Shown here: piece by piece, positions 32,297-60,450 of the stretch
Position numbering within the stretch: the stretch's first letter is position 1
Layout of the letters: each line of letters begins with the position of its first letter
NCBI GenBank assembly: GCA_013407085.1
Contig: JACCGJ010000296.1
Coordinates: 1 to 64,000, forward strand
Direction: 5' to 3'
Length of the DNA stretch: 64,000 bases
DNA from: Atriophallophorus winterbourni
Taxonomy: Eukaryota > Platyhelminthes > Trematoda > Plagiorchiida > Microphallidae
Made by a program: the position numbers and the translations under genes
Notes under the pieces: generated by a model
Databases searched by the model: none
What the model was told of the DNA's origin: nothing
Seen by the model: only the letters and a program-made list of their open reading frames with translations

Positions 32297-32530
32297 ATTG
32301 TTCACGCATATTATTGCATTGTTTCCTGAACAGCTGACCTCTCACCGTGCTGGTGAAGAGAAACCGTACCTTACTTTCCAGATATCCGTAAACAAGAACG
32401 TGTGAAAAGTACGAACTGTATACTCAATAACGAGGTGCCGGGTACTCAACCGCATACCGTCGAAGGAAATCTGAGTGAGTGATTGGCTTTTAGCCACCTG
32501 AGCCCTGTGCAACTTGAACTTGAACCGAAC
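32297..32530 (+). repeat. Dispersed repeat R5, copy 2
   Basis: This matches 31282-31515, ending in a run of TGAACT-like words (32505-32560) that extend it as a degenerate simple repeat. Confidence 0.6.
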
Positions 32531-32689
32531 TTAAACTGAAACTGAACTAAACTTGAACTTGAAATTTTGGAGCGGGATACAAATCTCCAATTACAACTCA
32601 TCTTCGCGCCATATGATAACCTTTGGATGAAACATTCTAGAATGATCGGTACTAAAAGTCTAAGTGTTCAAAATGTCATAAATTTAAAA

Positions 32690-33100
32690 GCTCAATTTTT
32701 ATTATCGTATAAAAATGAAATATTTTGTATGAATGTGAAGATTTCCATCTGTACTTCTTCTTCCTCTGATTCGAAAACAGAAGGGATAAAATCCTGTTTA
32801 AGCTTCACCACAGCAATAAACATGGGTGACTTCTGCTGACAAGGCAAGTCCCGAGAGTAGAGGAACACCACTATATTTCTCCGGGGATCAAGTTTATTCG
32901 TCTCAACAAATGCTGATCCAACGCGCTTTTGAATAGCTGTTCTGATGCTAGAGACAGGAGCCTTTTCGGTAGATAGTTCCAAGTTTTAACCACCCGCGTA
33001 GATAGCGTGTTCGCATTACTCAGCTTTAGCCTTCTAGGCTTCTGCAATTTAAGGTCATGTCCACGAGTCCTCGACTCACCTACTAATCGGAAGTACCGGA
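32690..33100 (-). mobile_element. CR1-like LINE 3' end
   Basis: Minus-strand reading gives R-L-K-L-S-N-A-N-T-L-S-T-R-V-V-K-T-W-N and L-D-Q-H-L type segments in shifted phases. The 3' UTR words that follow (TTGCCTTGTCAGCAGAAGTC, GTGAAGCTTAAACAGG) match the insertion at 14003-14290. It is 5'-truncated near 33100. Confidence 0.65.
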
Positions 33101-33328
33101 GGACAGAGTGTCAAGCCCTTGTGAAACGCATCTCTTTTTATCAGCAACATAGTCCAGGAGAACTTCAGTTGAAGAAATCCTGTCCAGTGTTGTACAGGTT
33201 ACCAGTGATTACATGAAGTACATTATCCACTAGTTGCTTGAACTTTTCTTCAGATCTTGCTGCAATAACGACTTTCGCAAGCGCTTTCCACAAATTAACA
33301 ATTCTTTTTGTGAGTGTGAGTCCTTGTG

Positions 33329-33562
33329 TTAGGCGTAGTTTTCCTCGCTTTTGAAGGTATGGTCACAGGTTCTTGAGCCCACCACGAGGTGGAAAATCTC
33401 GCGCAGTTCGTCACCATAGTCTCCCAGTAATATGCGAAGAGTTAGCAGCACGTCGTAGCGTACACGCCGAATACTGAGCGATATGAGGTTAAGGCGTTTA
33501 ACTGTATCCACATAGGAAATTGATTTCAAACCTTGTACTCTTTTCGTCGCCTGCCGTTGCAC
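33329..33562 (-). pseudogene. CR1-like ORF2 C-terminal piece
   Basis: The frame reads M-Q-R-Q-A-T-K-R-V-Q-G-L, V-K-R-L-N-L-I-S-L and R-R-V-R-Y-D-V-L-L-T-L-R-I-L, the standard C-terminal Q-R-x-A-T-K...L...R-R-x-R-x-D pattern of CR1 ORF2. It abuts an oppositely oriented LINE piece at 33563. Confidence 0.75.
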
Positions 33563-34345
33563 TTTTTCCAGCTGGTAACTTTTGTAAGTATCTAAAAGAG
33601 TTACAAGACAACCACGCTCCGCCGCAAGTCCTGAAAAAGCATCAAAGACCGCCCTTGCGGACTCATCGAGTTCGTCGGTCTACTCGTAAACGGGATCATT
33701 TATGGCGGCAATATTAGCTATATCTCACTTCTGTTTCTTGGGCCCGCTACAAAACCGCTCGGAACGCTTGTGTTAAAATACAGTGTTTGCTCAAACAGGA
33801 GTTTGAGTTATCCTTAGCTACTGATGCTAAATCCAATCCGAAAATTTATTATAGCTGCGGTTAACCAAAATGCAAAACCAGGGAAAGCATTGGAGATCTG
33901 AAACTGGATGATACCGCTGATACCGACCTGTCTAAGGGGACTGCTTTCTCCAGGTTCTTCAGTGGCGTTCAGAGACGTGATTAATCTTTAAATGTTCCTT
34001 CTAGGTCGTTTAATCTACCTGGTGCCCCTACACTAGATGAGTTGTCCTTCAATGAAACCGAGGTGCATGACGCAATTATCCGTGTTCGCGTCCTCAAAGC
34101 TGAGGGACCAGATAGTATCCACTCAATTATGCTAAAGAATCTCGCCCCATTGCTTACAGAACCTTTATGCGAGCTTTTCAATTCATGCTTGAAACTAGGA
34201 GTGATTCCTAATCAGTGGAAAGAAGCCATAATAGTACCAATGCTCAAGGTTGGTTGCAGGTCAACTCTTGGTAACTATAAGACCTGTCAGCCTGACTACC
34301 ATTGTCTCGAAATTATTGGAAAAACTACTGCTTGACAAAATCATT
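33563..34345 (+). pseudogene. CR1-like linker and RT N-terminus
   Basis: The linker from about 33563 contains R-S-T-R-K-R-D-H-L-W-R and A-R-N-A-C-V-K-I-Q segments. From 34042 a frame reads L-S-F-N-E-T-E-V, V-L-K-A-E-G-P-D-S-I-H-S (the R-T block before domain 1), W-K-E-A-I-I-V-P-M and a N-Y-K remnant of N-Y-R-P-I-S. It breaks off at about 34345. Head-to-head contact with the preceding minus-strand fragment shows a rearranged junction. Confidence 0.72.
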
Positions 34346-34610
34346 CAGCCTGCCAGACCAACCATAGTTTTCTCAATACTGCCACTAAAAGGTTCATCAT
34401 CATACTCATGAAGCATAAGTCTGGAGCCAGAGAAAGTGCCGAGCATTATGAAGCGATTTTGTGATTTTTTTTATAAAATAATACCGGATTAAAAAAAATA
34501 TGACAATAAAATACACTGCCGCCACTGACATCGGTTTGCAGCCATATCTCGTTAGGTTTCCAGCCAACTATTAGGTGGGGCTTTTGGACCCCACCCAGAC
34601 AAACAAATGA

Positions 34611-34848
34611 TATGATATGGTATGAAAGCACAAGCCTGATCCAGGCAAAGTGTCACACAGTCAGAGACTGCACGTGGGCGAAGATACTGTCAGGTTGCCC
34701 AGGCCTAGGCAGATATGAGGAAAAAAAGAACAGGAAATGGTAGTGAGACTCCAGCCTGTTTCAGCATGCAGCTCACTACCTCTGGACAATCAATTTAGCA
34801 CGGCGTTAGCCGCACAGCACAACGTACTGCACGATTGCACATCTGTGC
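34611..34848 (-). repeat. SINE-like repeat S, copy 1
   Basis: This roughly 235-bp repeat reads on the plus strand from TGGTATGAAAGCACAAGCC through CAGAGACTGCACGTGGGC, GCCCAGGCCTA and GCATGCAGCTCACTACC to GATTGCACATC. I set the true strand as minus because the variable CATA/CATAC repeat sits at the other end and behaves as a 3' tail. Confidence 0.8.
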
Positions 34849-34854
34849 AACAGG

Positions 34855-34945
34855 CAAACGAATACGCCCAACTGAGCCTAGCGCTACGGTGAGATTTTAA
34901 TCCCAACGCGCCACGTCATTGACTGGCCACCTGATCGTTTCTCTC
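34855..34945 (-). mobile_element. RTE-like LINE C-terminal scrap
   Basis: About 90 bases (AACGAATACGCCCAACTGAG to TCGTTTCTC) match part of 57945-58035, a LINE ORF2 C-terminus. It lies directly next to repeat S copy 1. Confidence 0.5.
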
Positions 34946-34948
34946 AGC

Positions 34949-35075
34949 TTCTGCATACTGAAATGCGCTGGAGTCTCACTACCACCTCTCTGTTTCCTTT
35001 CTCATATCTGTCTAGGCCTGGGCAACCTAACCGTATCTTAGTCCATGTGCACTCTCTGACTACTGCACTTTACGT
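34949..35075 (+). repeat. Repeat S, partial copy
   Basis: This matches the 3' half of S (GGAGTCTCACTACC, TCATATCTGTCTAGGCCTGG, GCAACCTAAC), lacking the 5' part and tail. Confidence 0.7.
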
Positions 35076-35149
35076 TCATCATCATGTTCAGTCGAACCTC
35101 TCATAGATCTTGAGCAAGGTACCCGTTAAGAAGCTTTAGTGCTACTTCT

Positions 35150-35345
35150 AGTGTACGCAAACAACCCTTTTGGCATCCAATTGGCATCGTCCACGAAACG
35201 AGGTGCATTTGCTGCGGATAACATTGTAGACTTCATAGTCATCGGTGCATCCACTGGAAGAGAACTTCCGCCATAACCGCTTTCTTTTCTTCATGTATTT
35301 ACGAATAATGCTATCAAACCATGGCACCTTGCCAAAGGTTGTCAT
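35150..35345 (-). pseudogene. LINE endonuclease-RT linker piece
   Basis: A 65-codon minus-strand frame reads G-K-V-P-W-F-D-S-I-I-R-K-Y-M-K-K-R-K-R-L-W and Y-E-V-Y-N-V-I-R-S-K-C. The P-W-F-D...K-R-K pattern is typical of the CR1-type linker. Confidence 0.55.
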
Positions 35346-35582
35346 AGCCGGGGGTAGCAGTGGGGATAAGCTCCCATTGTCTATGAAATGCTCCCATATG
35401 GTGCGCGTCTCAAATAGCCTCTGACAACTAAGTCTAGATTCTGTCCCGCACGAGTGGCTCCCCGAGCTGGCGGAACTTCTTCTACCAACAGGAGAAGGGG
35501 CGGGGGCAAGTGACTGGCGCTTGAAAACCAGTTTGCTTCGGGCAGATGTAGCTCGTTAGTCTGGGAGGGCATTTCATCTAGG
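35346..35582 (+). mobile_element. Composite element C, first half of copy 1
   Basis: The head of element C runs from GATAAGCTCCCATTG to GGGCATTTCATCTAGG, matching the family A leader in opposite orientation (24750-25000). It is interrupted at 35582 by a 659-base insertion and continues at 36242. TCATCTAGG is duplicated at the two edges. Confidence 0.7.
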
Positions 35583-36241
35583 CTGGCTTGCCGAAATACC
35601 TCCACGTGGTGCCAGCTGGGTGGGCTCGGTTCTCCGAGCTCAGCGAAAGGTTCGGCGGTGGTGTCTGAGGGTGTGGTGGGTTTTCGCCTGGCAAGCGTTC
35701 TCCCTATAAAAAGCCACAAAAATCCAATGATGACATCACGACGCGGCGGATGTGATTCGCCGCTCCAAAAGTCACTGCCCCTTGTCCCCCTTGTCCTATC
35801 CAAGGACATTGTATGGTTCACAGGCAAAAACTGAAGTCACCAACCTATCAACGGGGTTATCGGGCTCCGAACTGGAAATTCCCAGAAAAGGGCGTATGAA
35901 CCGCTTCGTCGGTCACCGGCCACCGATAGGTGCGAACCTCTCTCGCTCCACTGCCTTGTGGGTAAAGGCTCGGGGTGGGACCCCCCGGGTGTGCAATCGT
36001 GCAGTACTTTGTGCTGTGCTGCTAATACCGTGCTAAATTGATTGGCCATCGGTGATGAGCTGCATGCTGAAACAGGCTAGAGTCTCACTACCATTTCTAT
36101 TTTCTTTCTCATATCTGTCTAGGCCTGGGCAACCTGACAGTATATTAGCCCACGTGCAGTCTCTGACTGTGCGGTACTTTGCCTGGATCAGGCTTGTGCT
36201 TTCATACATCAGATTGTGCAAATATGATAATATAATAATAA
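35583..36241 (+). mobile_element. Insertion in element C: GC-rich leader plus repeat S
   Basis: A 659-base insertion has a GC-rich first part (35583-35987, no long frame, containing GGGTGGGACCCCCCGGG), a full repeat S (35988-36210) and an ATA-rich tail. It is bounded by TCATCTAGG at 35574-35582 and 36242-36250, a 9-base target-site duplication. Repeat S may here be the 3' part of a longer element rather than an independent SINE. Confidence 0.65.
35988..36210 (+). repeat. Repeat S, full copy within insertion
   Basis: This runs from GTGCAATCGTGCAGTAC through CTGCATGCTGAAACAGGC, CCTGGGCAACCTGACAG and GTGCAGTCTCTGACTGTGCG to GCTTGTGCTTTCATAC. The order of words is constant among all copies. Confidence 0.85.
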
Positions 36242-36555
36242 TCATCTAGGGGAAGGAAAACCCTGATTTTAAAACCTCTGCTGGTTTTCGGGATACCGAA
36301 CGCGGGAAAGGCTTCGGGACAAAACCCTAAGGAAAAATCTGCAGCAGTCTCGTAGACGGTTAGTTGGTGCACACCACCTCTATCTGGCAACTCCCTGCTG
36401 CCTTGCAGGTCGCACTTGGTTGTGCAAAGGCTAGAGAAGCTGACTCGAACAAACGCTGAGTGGTGCTGGGGACGCCGCTTTGTATTCAAATTCCCAAGAC
36501 TCTTCATCGAAGTCGACTCATCCACCAGGAGGAGATAGTCGCACAAAAGCAAAAG
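36242..36555 (+). mobile_element. Composite element C, second half of copy 1
   Basis: This continues from GGGGAAGGAAAACCCTG through GGTCGCACTTGGTTGTGC to GGAGATAGTCGCACAAAAG and an AAAAGC tail. The end matches the 3' end of family B LINE (10130-10190), and the earlier part matches the family A leader. Confidence 0.75.
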
Positions 36556-36759
36556 CAAGCCTAACCGGATGTTCTTCAATTAGTCAATGGGGCATGACTT
36601 TCAAGTGATTTGATTTTACTCAAAAAGTCCAACCAACAGCTATCAACATTTTGAGATGGAGGGAGTGACGAAGCAATCGAGTCTGCAGACGTGATTAGAC
36701 TCTTTGTGTTTAATTTCGATTATTTTCTCCGGTCATTCGTTCGCATTCTCGATTGAAGA

Positions 36760-38112
36760 TCACTATTCCAAACGAACTATAAAAAACAGTGATCGCTGCA
36801 ACGAACAAGAGTCTCGATCGATGGATTCGTAAAATCGGAAAATCTGGATGTGACCACCAAATCCATTATCGAAGGAGTTTGTCCGACACATGCTCGAGGG
36901 ATCGTTTACATTCTGCACGAAATTTAGTTCCAAAATCCTATATAGGAGTTCTTGTTGGAAAGGTTCATCCCTCGAAACTAAATCCACCCAGTTTTTAGCT
37001 AGAGAATTCGGATGATACAGTCGCATGTGATACCAGGAACGTAAGCGCCAGCTGAACGGTAAATGACCCCAAGTGCTGCAGCCCCAGAACTAGACTTCAC
37101 CGTACACCAAATGCTTTTAGCATTTCCCGCATCACGTTGAATCCTTTCCAATACTTCTTCAATCAGGTGCACTTTAAAATATACAGCAACGCCACCGGCA
37201 GGTCTCGAAGCTTCTCTGTCACTCCAGAAAATCGTATAGTGTGGTAGCGCGCACCTTATATCAGATATCAGTTGTAAACCAGGATGCCGTAACAGCAATA
37301 ATATTTATCTTTCGCCGACAGGCAATTTCACTAACCTCGTCAAGTTTATTTCGAAAATCCCTACATGCTTGCAATTCTTGGGTGGCTGTTTTCATTTTAA
37401 TTCTATCCTCAAGATACAGATCACGCGCTATCTTGAACGGCTCTCCCTTAAATCGATGAACGCAGCTTGTTCGTCCGAAGCTAAAACAATTTTCAGTGTC
37501 CGCGGTTTATCCTCCTCATTTTTTCGGCCAAGTCGGAATGCAGAAGTAATGGTAACTCCTTCCTACCCTGGATTAGATAGCTTTGAAAAATGGATTGTAG
37601 GAAAGTACGCTCTTGCTGCAAATGAATCTCGGCCGTGTCCCCAGTTTGTTCGCGAGCATTCACCATAATCAGGGATCGCTTCCGAAAATCAAAATATGGC
37701 TCTCTTGAGACCGGAGATCCAACAGCATTTTTAAGTGTAGGCACTTGTTTCACTACATGACGCTGAGCCTCTATTTTATTAAATTTTTGGGCCAAGATTG
37801 CATAACCCGGATCACTAGGTAGACCCCTAGACGTCACGTCTGCATAAGTTTTATTCATTCCAGACGGTTGAGCAATAGGTGTTGAAGGCGAACAAACGGT
37901 GAGTTCATACACGTTCGATGCTTTATCCGTACTAATGCTATTTTGTAGTCAAGGAAGCTACGTCAGCAATCGTGCGCAAGGATGCGAATGGCATGCAAGC
38001 ATCCTCCACAAATAGTTGGCGTTTGTCCTCAGCTGAGGTCGAGTCACTATTTAAGTCTCCTAAATCGAGCCCTTTCAGCAGATTTATTAGATGCAGCTGC
38101 GATTTTATTCTG
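36760..38112 (-). pseudogene. CR1-like LINE: ORF1 and endonuclease pieces
   Basis: Minus strand: ORF1-like sequence (37493-38112, with S-Q-L-H-L-I-N-L-L and P-G-Y-A-I-L-A-Q-K-F-N-K-I-E), then the endonuclease start (A-V-T-A-S-W-F near 37270; P-A-G-G-V-A-V-Y-F-K in frame 36999-37298; G-V-I-Y-R-S-A-G-A-Y). The later endonuclease (L-E-L-N-F-V-Q-N-V-N-D-P-S) follows near 36930. No RT follows. Stops and frameshifts are frequent. Confidence 0.65.
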
Positions 38113-38130
38113 ACTACCTCCGTGCGTGCA

Positions 38131-38280
38131 TGCATGAAATCACAAGCCTTATTCGGGCAAAGTACCGCACAGTCAGAGACTGCACGTGTCAAGTTGCCCA
38201 AGCCTAGACAGATATGAAAAAGAAAATAGAAATGGTAATGTGACTTTGGCATGTTTCCGCATGCAGCTCACTACCGGTGG
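38131..38280 (-). repeat. Repeat S, partial diverged copy
   Basis: The plus strand reads GAAATCACAAGCC, CAGAGACTGCACGTG, GCCTAGACAGATATG and GCATGCAGCTCACTACCGG. A 15-base segment is missing around the ACGTGGGCTAAGATACTGTC part. Confidence 0.7.
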
Positions 38281-38282
38281 CA

Positions 38283-38770
38283 CTGGATCTTCGAGGCTAG
38301 CCTTCGATTACTAAATGAAAAGCGAATAATTCCTTCTGGTTCGCAATATAATGCAGAACGAAGTCAGATCAGAAATAAGCTCAAACGTAGCTTTCGAGCA
38401 GGCAGGGAAGTGGTGTGGCTGCATTAAGTTGAGGAAATTGAGGTAGCCAGAAATTCGGGTAACGTCCGAAATCTGTTTCAGCTAATTCGATTTACAGATT
38501 TTAAAACCATTAGAGTTAGCGAGTCAGTCACAGAGAACGATGTCGCCAGCCAGCTGCAGAGGGTCCATTGCCTTCTATTTCGTGTTGTGAACCCTGATTA
38601 GTTGATTTAACGCCTCCGAGCAAAGCCGAAATCAAGCTGGAAAATATTCAAGACTGCTGCTCCCGATGGACTGACCCCTGTTCTGTTCATGGAAGGTTGC
38701 GATATTCTATTAAGCACTCCAGTTGACCTTTTTCGTCAGGTATGGGACACAAACTATTCCCAAGTGTTGG
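38283..38770 (+). pseudogene. LINE family B linker and RT N-terminus
   Basis: Reads L-L-N-E-K-R-I-I-P-S-G, R-S-Q-I-R-N-K-L-K-R-S, V-E-E-I-E-V-A-R, N-L-F-Q-L-I-R and then A-A-P-D-G-L-T-P-V-L-F-M-E-G-C. These are the linker and first RT block of family B, upstream of where 8229 begins. It stops about 270 bases before the TMEM184 start. Confidence 0.7.
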
Positions 38771-39038
38771 GGTGGATCTATAATCATAGCTATTTTTAGT
38801 CAGTCTTTCAGTGTGTCTAGCGGTTTTAACGTTATTGTTTTTTCATTTCATCTTTTCTTGGTTTAGATTCGCATGCTAAGAATAATCCGCTGTCAATTAT
38901 CATTAATTTTCCCCTCACCTTTATAATACGAAAGCAATGTGTATTCCCTTTCGCTTTCCTTTTTCCACAGCACTTTTTATTTCGTACTGAACACTTGATG
39001 CCTATTTCGACCGGACTGTTATTTTCTCGGCTCTACTA

Positions 39039-56657
<17,619 letters not shown>

Positions 56658-57177
56658 TGTTCACGCCTCCGTGTCATCCAGTGGTTACCACGATGCTGTG
56701 ATTCATCTACGTCGTGCTTTACTCCCATCCCCCACGACATGTTTCACGCCATACACATCACTTGTTTCGTTTTATTTTATCACACCTTTCTTGCTGTAGG
56801 CACCAACAAACATCCCTTAACTGTCGGTCTTTCAATTCCTTGTTTTGCACCTTTTTCCAACCTTTCGATCAATACATTTTTATTGTGCTTGTGGCGTAAA
56901 AATCGATACCCGTTCGCGCAACAATTTTATGTTAATTTTATTTGATTTTGCTCGCATTTTATATTCGGGCTTGGTGTGACGGTCACGCCCCGCTGTATAT
57001 GTCCGTTCTAAACTGGCTCGAAGATCCATACTATAGAAGTGGGGGTCAAGGTCAAATCACGTTTTCTTTCGCCACTGACACTCGATGTGTACGGTCAACC
57101 ACCCGAGATCGGCTTTTCCGACGACAGATGTATTCATCGGTATTCGCCGGTTGGTCTTTTAATCCATCACCTTCATA
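56658..57177 (+). other. Downstream of TMEM184; unidentified open frames
   Basis: This probably contains the 3' UTR. The frame at 56942-57178 (78 codons, ending before repeat R3) has no recognised motif. I see no clear AATAAA close to the stop. Confidence 0.4.
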
Positions 57178-57345
57178 AGGGGACAGTATTACACCGGTAG
57201 AAGTAATGATGCTGAACTCCACACAACCGTGGTGATGAAGGGTGGGACTTAGTAGCTACGGAATCTACAGACAAGCAAGCATAAACAAACTAGGATGACT
57301 GGCCTACACTTAGAATAGAATGGACATTCAATCGGGTTTCGTGAG
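57178..57345 (+). repeat. Repeat R3, copy 3
   Basis: GGGGACAGTATTACACCGG, GTGGGACTTAGTAGCTACGG, CAAGCAAGCATAAACAAAC and TTCGTGAGCGAGTAG follow the order of 55838-56025. Confidence 0.68.
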
Positions 57346-57685
57346 CGAGTAGAAGAAGAAGAAATTGGCTTTATTCATATAAACGAATTTTCAGCAGTTA
57401 CAAAAATTTCACCAAATAATTTAAAACAAATTGACCGACAGGTCCCGATATCAATTTGTCGACTGATCAATGTTTCTTTTCCGTCTTGATTGATAATTTC
57501 CAGATGTGATCCAGTTTATTAACAAATGGTGTAACCAAAAGTTTTGAGACAAGTGTCACAACAATTCCCGGTATCGTCTCGTAATTCGTTCAAAATTGCG
57601 CGTCGAAAATTGAGCTCAGTTGCTACGAAAAAATGATGCATTTTGCCCACAGTGAGCGTTGACATTAAACAAAAAATGTTGAAAA
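57346..57685. other. No gene recognised
   Basis: Sequence starting GAAGAAGAAGAAATTGGC and running through AT-rich DNA, with no motif I can name. Confidence 0.4.
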
Positions 57686-57689
57686 AACC

Positions 57690-57880
57690 TGCGGAGCGAT
57701 ATCAGCATGACCATTTCTTGCGGGTCTCACTGCCGTTGTTCATAACAAGCTTAACGACATACCAGTTTAATCAAACGATTCTAGATGCTTACTGCAAGAC
57801 TGCCATTTAACACGATTTCGATACTTATTTTGAAGTATAACTAGACACTGTGATATGTGATCACATAATAAGCTATATTG
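57690..57880 (-). mobile_element. RTE-like LINE 3' UTR, copy 1
   Basis: The plus strand reads TTTCTTGCGGGTCTCACTGC, TTCATAACAAGCTTAACGAC and CACTGTGATATGTGA, repeated at 58150-58310 and, more distantly, at 56050-56180, where it lies behind an ORF2 C-terminus. Confidence 0.6.
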
Positions 57881-57889
57881 GCGCCACTG

Positions 57890-58145
57890 AATTCGATGTA
57901 CAGTCATATCGCGTAAGGCATTCAATCAACCAGTGCCAACCCAGTCAAACGAATACGCCTCGCTGAGCCTAGCGCTACGGCGAGTTTCTTCATCCCAACT
58001 GGACAGGTCACCCAATCGTTTCTCCCAAACTCTTCGAATAAGGCGCGGTATGGTAAACGGCGAGGAGGCATTCTTAAAACATGTCCCAACCATAGCAAAC
58101 AAGGACGCATTTCTCTCAGTCTGGCTTATTGATCCTAACACCCGT
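57890..58145 (-). pseudogene. RTE-like ORF2 C-terminus, copy of 59090-59365
   Basis: Minus strand reads L-W-L-G-H-V-L-R-M-P-P-R-R-L-P-Y-R-A-L-F, then W, C-P-V-G-M-K-K-L-A. The G-H-V-L-R-M-P block is typical. It is followed at 58146 by a copy of the same 3' UTR as at 57690. A twin copy is at 59090-59365. Confidence 0.72.
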
Positions 58146-58149
58146 TTTA

Positions 58150-58310
58150 GGGCAAGAACAATTTCTTGCGGATCTCACTGCCGTTAATCATAACAAGCTT
58201 CACGACACCAGTTTAATCAAACAACTCTGGATGCTTACTGCAAGACTGCCACTGAACACGATTTCGATACTTATTTTGAATGATAACTAGACACGGTGAT
58301 ATGTGAAAAG
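58150..58310 (-). mobile_element. RTE-like LINE 3' UTR, copy 2
   Basis: ATTTCTTGCGGATCTCACTG, ATCATAACAAGCTTCACGAC and ACGGTGATATGTGA match 57710-57870. It directly precedes (plus direction) the ORF2 fragment at 58315-58865, whose 3' end it forms. Confidence 0.65.
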
Positions 58311-58314
58311 AAAA

Positions 58315-58865
58315 CGGGCTGCGTGGACTTCAGAAAGATTAATAGTTAGAGTCTTCAGCTGTCCATGTTATGTGACGGTTTGGCCCCCACGAGATCTACG
58401 CCAATCGGGATGTGGCGTTGCAAAAAGTCCTTTTCGAAGTTAGTGGTCCGGCATCCGTAAACAATCACCGTAGCATGTCCAGGTTATTCTGGTTCTCTAT
58501 ATCAACATTACTGCCGAAGAGTTTACGGAGAGCATCGTTATGTATGTGGCGGTAACAGTTAACTCTTAAAATGCTGCAGAGACAACGGTTGTCTAATACT
58601 CCGAGACGCTAAATATGCTCTTCCCGCAAGGTCCAAGTTTCTCCCAGAGGTGACCTAGATTGCGGAATGCCATGGTCGCCTTAGAAATACGTGCTGAAAC
58701 CTCGCCGTCTAACGATGCAGAATTATTGATAAAACCACCGAGTTGCGTAAAACAATCAACAGTTTCAAGAGCTTGGTTGTCAAGTAATAAAGTGCTGTTT
58801 AATGTACTTTTAATTATTGACGTTTGGTCGTTAAGCTAAACGACAGCAGCGAAATCCTCTTGCGA
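58315..58865 (-). pseudogene. RTE-like LINE RT thumb and C-terminus
   Basis: Minus strand reads D-C-F-T-Q-L-G-G-F-I-N-N-S-A-S-L-D-G-E, R-I-S-K-A-T-M-A-F-R-N-L, L-W-E-K-L-G, then after stops an R-I-T-W-T-C-Y and C-L-R-M-P-D-H and F-A-T-P-H-P-D-W-R-R-S-R-G-G-Q. These are the blocks after the Y-A-D-D box. With 58150-58310 as 3' UTR this makes a roughly 700-base truncated LINE. Confidence 0.78.
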
Positions 58866-59085
58866 AGCGCTCTTAGTTGTCGCTTCGCAGCTCTCTGAGT
58901 TTATAGACCCGTCATTGGTTGATCTGATCACCACATTGCGCGTGACGCTATTTCTCACGTCATCATCAAAAAGCGGAATATTCAAAAAGCAACCTTATTT
59001 TTAGTATCACTGCATACGATTTAGTGATTTGTTTTGCATCATATATGATACAAGGATGTAGAATAAAAAATAATAAGCTACATTG
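58866..59085. other. No gene recognised
   Basis: Short spacer between two LINE fragments, with no motif. Confidence 0.4.
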
Positions 59086-59089
59086 GCGC

Positions 59090-59365
59090 CAGTGAATTCG
59101 ATGTACAGCCACATCGCGTAAGGCTTTCAATCAACTATTATGTGTATATTTTGGAGCCAACCCAGTCAAATGAATACGTCCTACCGGAGCCTAGATCTAT
59201 GGTGAGTTTCTTCATCCCAGCGATCCGTGTCACGGACTGGACGCTAGGTTATTTCTCCCAGCCTCTGTGAATAAGGAGCGGTATGGTAAACGGTGAGGAG
59301 GCATAATTAAAAGGTGTCCCAACCATAGCAAACAAAGACGCATTTCTCACAGTTCGTGGCTTATT
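59090..59365 (-). pseudogene. RTE-like ORF2 C-terminus, second copy
   Basis: This repeats 57890-58145 in the same orientation (ATTCGATGTACAGCCACATC, AACCCAGTCAAATGAATACG, GGTATGGTAAACGGTGAGG). It abuts a family A LINE piece in the opposite orientation at 59383. Confidence 0.68.
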
Positions 59366-59382
59366 GCTCCTAACACCCATTT

Positions 59383-60450
59383 TAGGACGAGAACAAGGTA
59401 TTTGCCTACGCACGCGAAGTGATAGCAAGCTTTTCATCCTGAACTGGTTGAGAGCACAAACCAAGACACGGGTTGTGCTAATCCGTGACCTGCTGTTTGC
59501 TGACGATGTAGCCATTAGTACTCACTGCTAAAAACATCCAATCGTGAATGTAATGTTTTTCGTCGCCATGCAAAGACCTTGGGCTAACAATCAGCATGAG
59601 CAAGACCAAAGTCATTAGTCAAGGGACTGTATCGCCTCCAATCATCACCGAAAACTGTCATCTTGAACCAGTACATCATTTCATATATCTTGGTGCAACC
59701 ATTACGGATAACCACTAGCTAGTCACGGGGATCGATAAGCGGATTGATAGAGCAGCTGACATTTTATCCCGATTGAACTCGTTTCTGGAGCAACCGCAAG
59801 TTGACTGTAAATACAAAGATGATGGCATACAGCGCGTGCGTACTAAATGCTTTCCTATACGGCGGTGAAACCTGGACCACCCACGCAACACACCAACGGA
59901 ATCTGAACGCTTTCCGTTTAAGAAGCATACGCTGTTTTGAACATATCGTGCATTGACAATGTAACGATTGCTAAAATGCTTTCTAAAGCTGGTCTACGGT
60001 GCATGTTCACCCTATTACGAAAGTGCCTTGTGTAAAGAATGCAAAATGGTCAAATACCAAATAATATACTCTATAGTGAGTTGAAATCATGAATTCAACC
60101 ATTGGGCAGACCGCACTTGCGGTACAATGAAGTTTTCATGAGAGATATGACGTCTCTCGGCATTGACCTTACGAGTGAGGAAGAACTTACTCTTGATCGC
60201 TCAATTCTGAGGCACCGTGTAAAGCGTCGTATGCAAGCTCGGGAAGAGCAAATATTGCCCTTGGATGCCAATCGTAGATCACTGACATCATTCGTCCAAA
60301 TACTATCTATCGTTGTGAGCGTTGCGTGAGAGATTGTTCCTTCCGAATCGGACTCTAGTCATTCTAGAATCTGTGGATCATGAAAAACTCATGCAACTAT
60401 GATGTACATCCATGGCCGACATCGACAGAAGTATGTCAACAACAACAACA
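59383..60450 (+). mobile_element. LINE family A, 5'-truncated decayed copy
   Basis: Plus strand reads R-D-L-L-F-A-D-D-V-A-I (59500-59515, catalytic F-A-D-D kept), a M-S-K-T-K-V segment near 59600, F-I-Y-L-G-A near 59685, then G-R-P-H-L-R-Y-N-E-V and L-T-S-E-E-E-L in frame 60102-60329. The tail has GATGTACATCCATGGCC and (AAC)n at about 60440. Many frameshifts. It starts at the same GGACGAGAACAA word where the copy at 21853-25010 is deleted. Confidence 0.8.

Noticed and set aside
35752..36036. Frame in GC-rich DNA as a small gene
   Set aside because: It lies inside a 659-base insertion bounded by target duplications and runs into repeat S.
56942..57178. 78-codon frame as a further TMEM184 exon
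   Set aside because: No recognised motif, and the family normally ends soon after the block in exon 8; splice phase cannot be shown.
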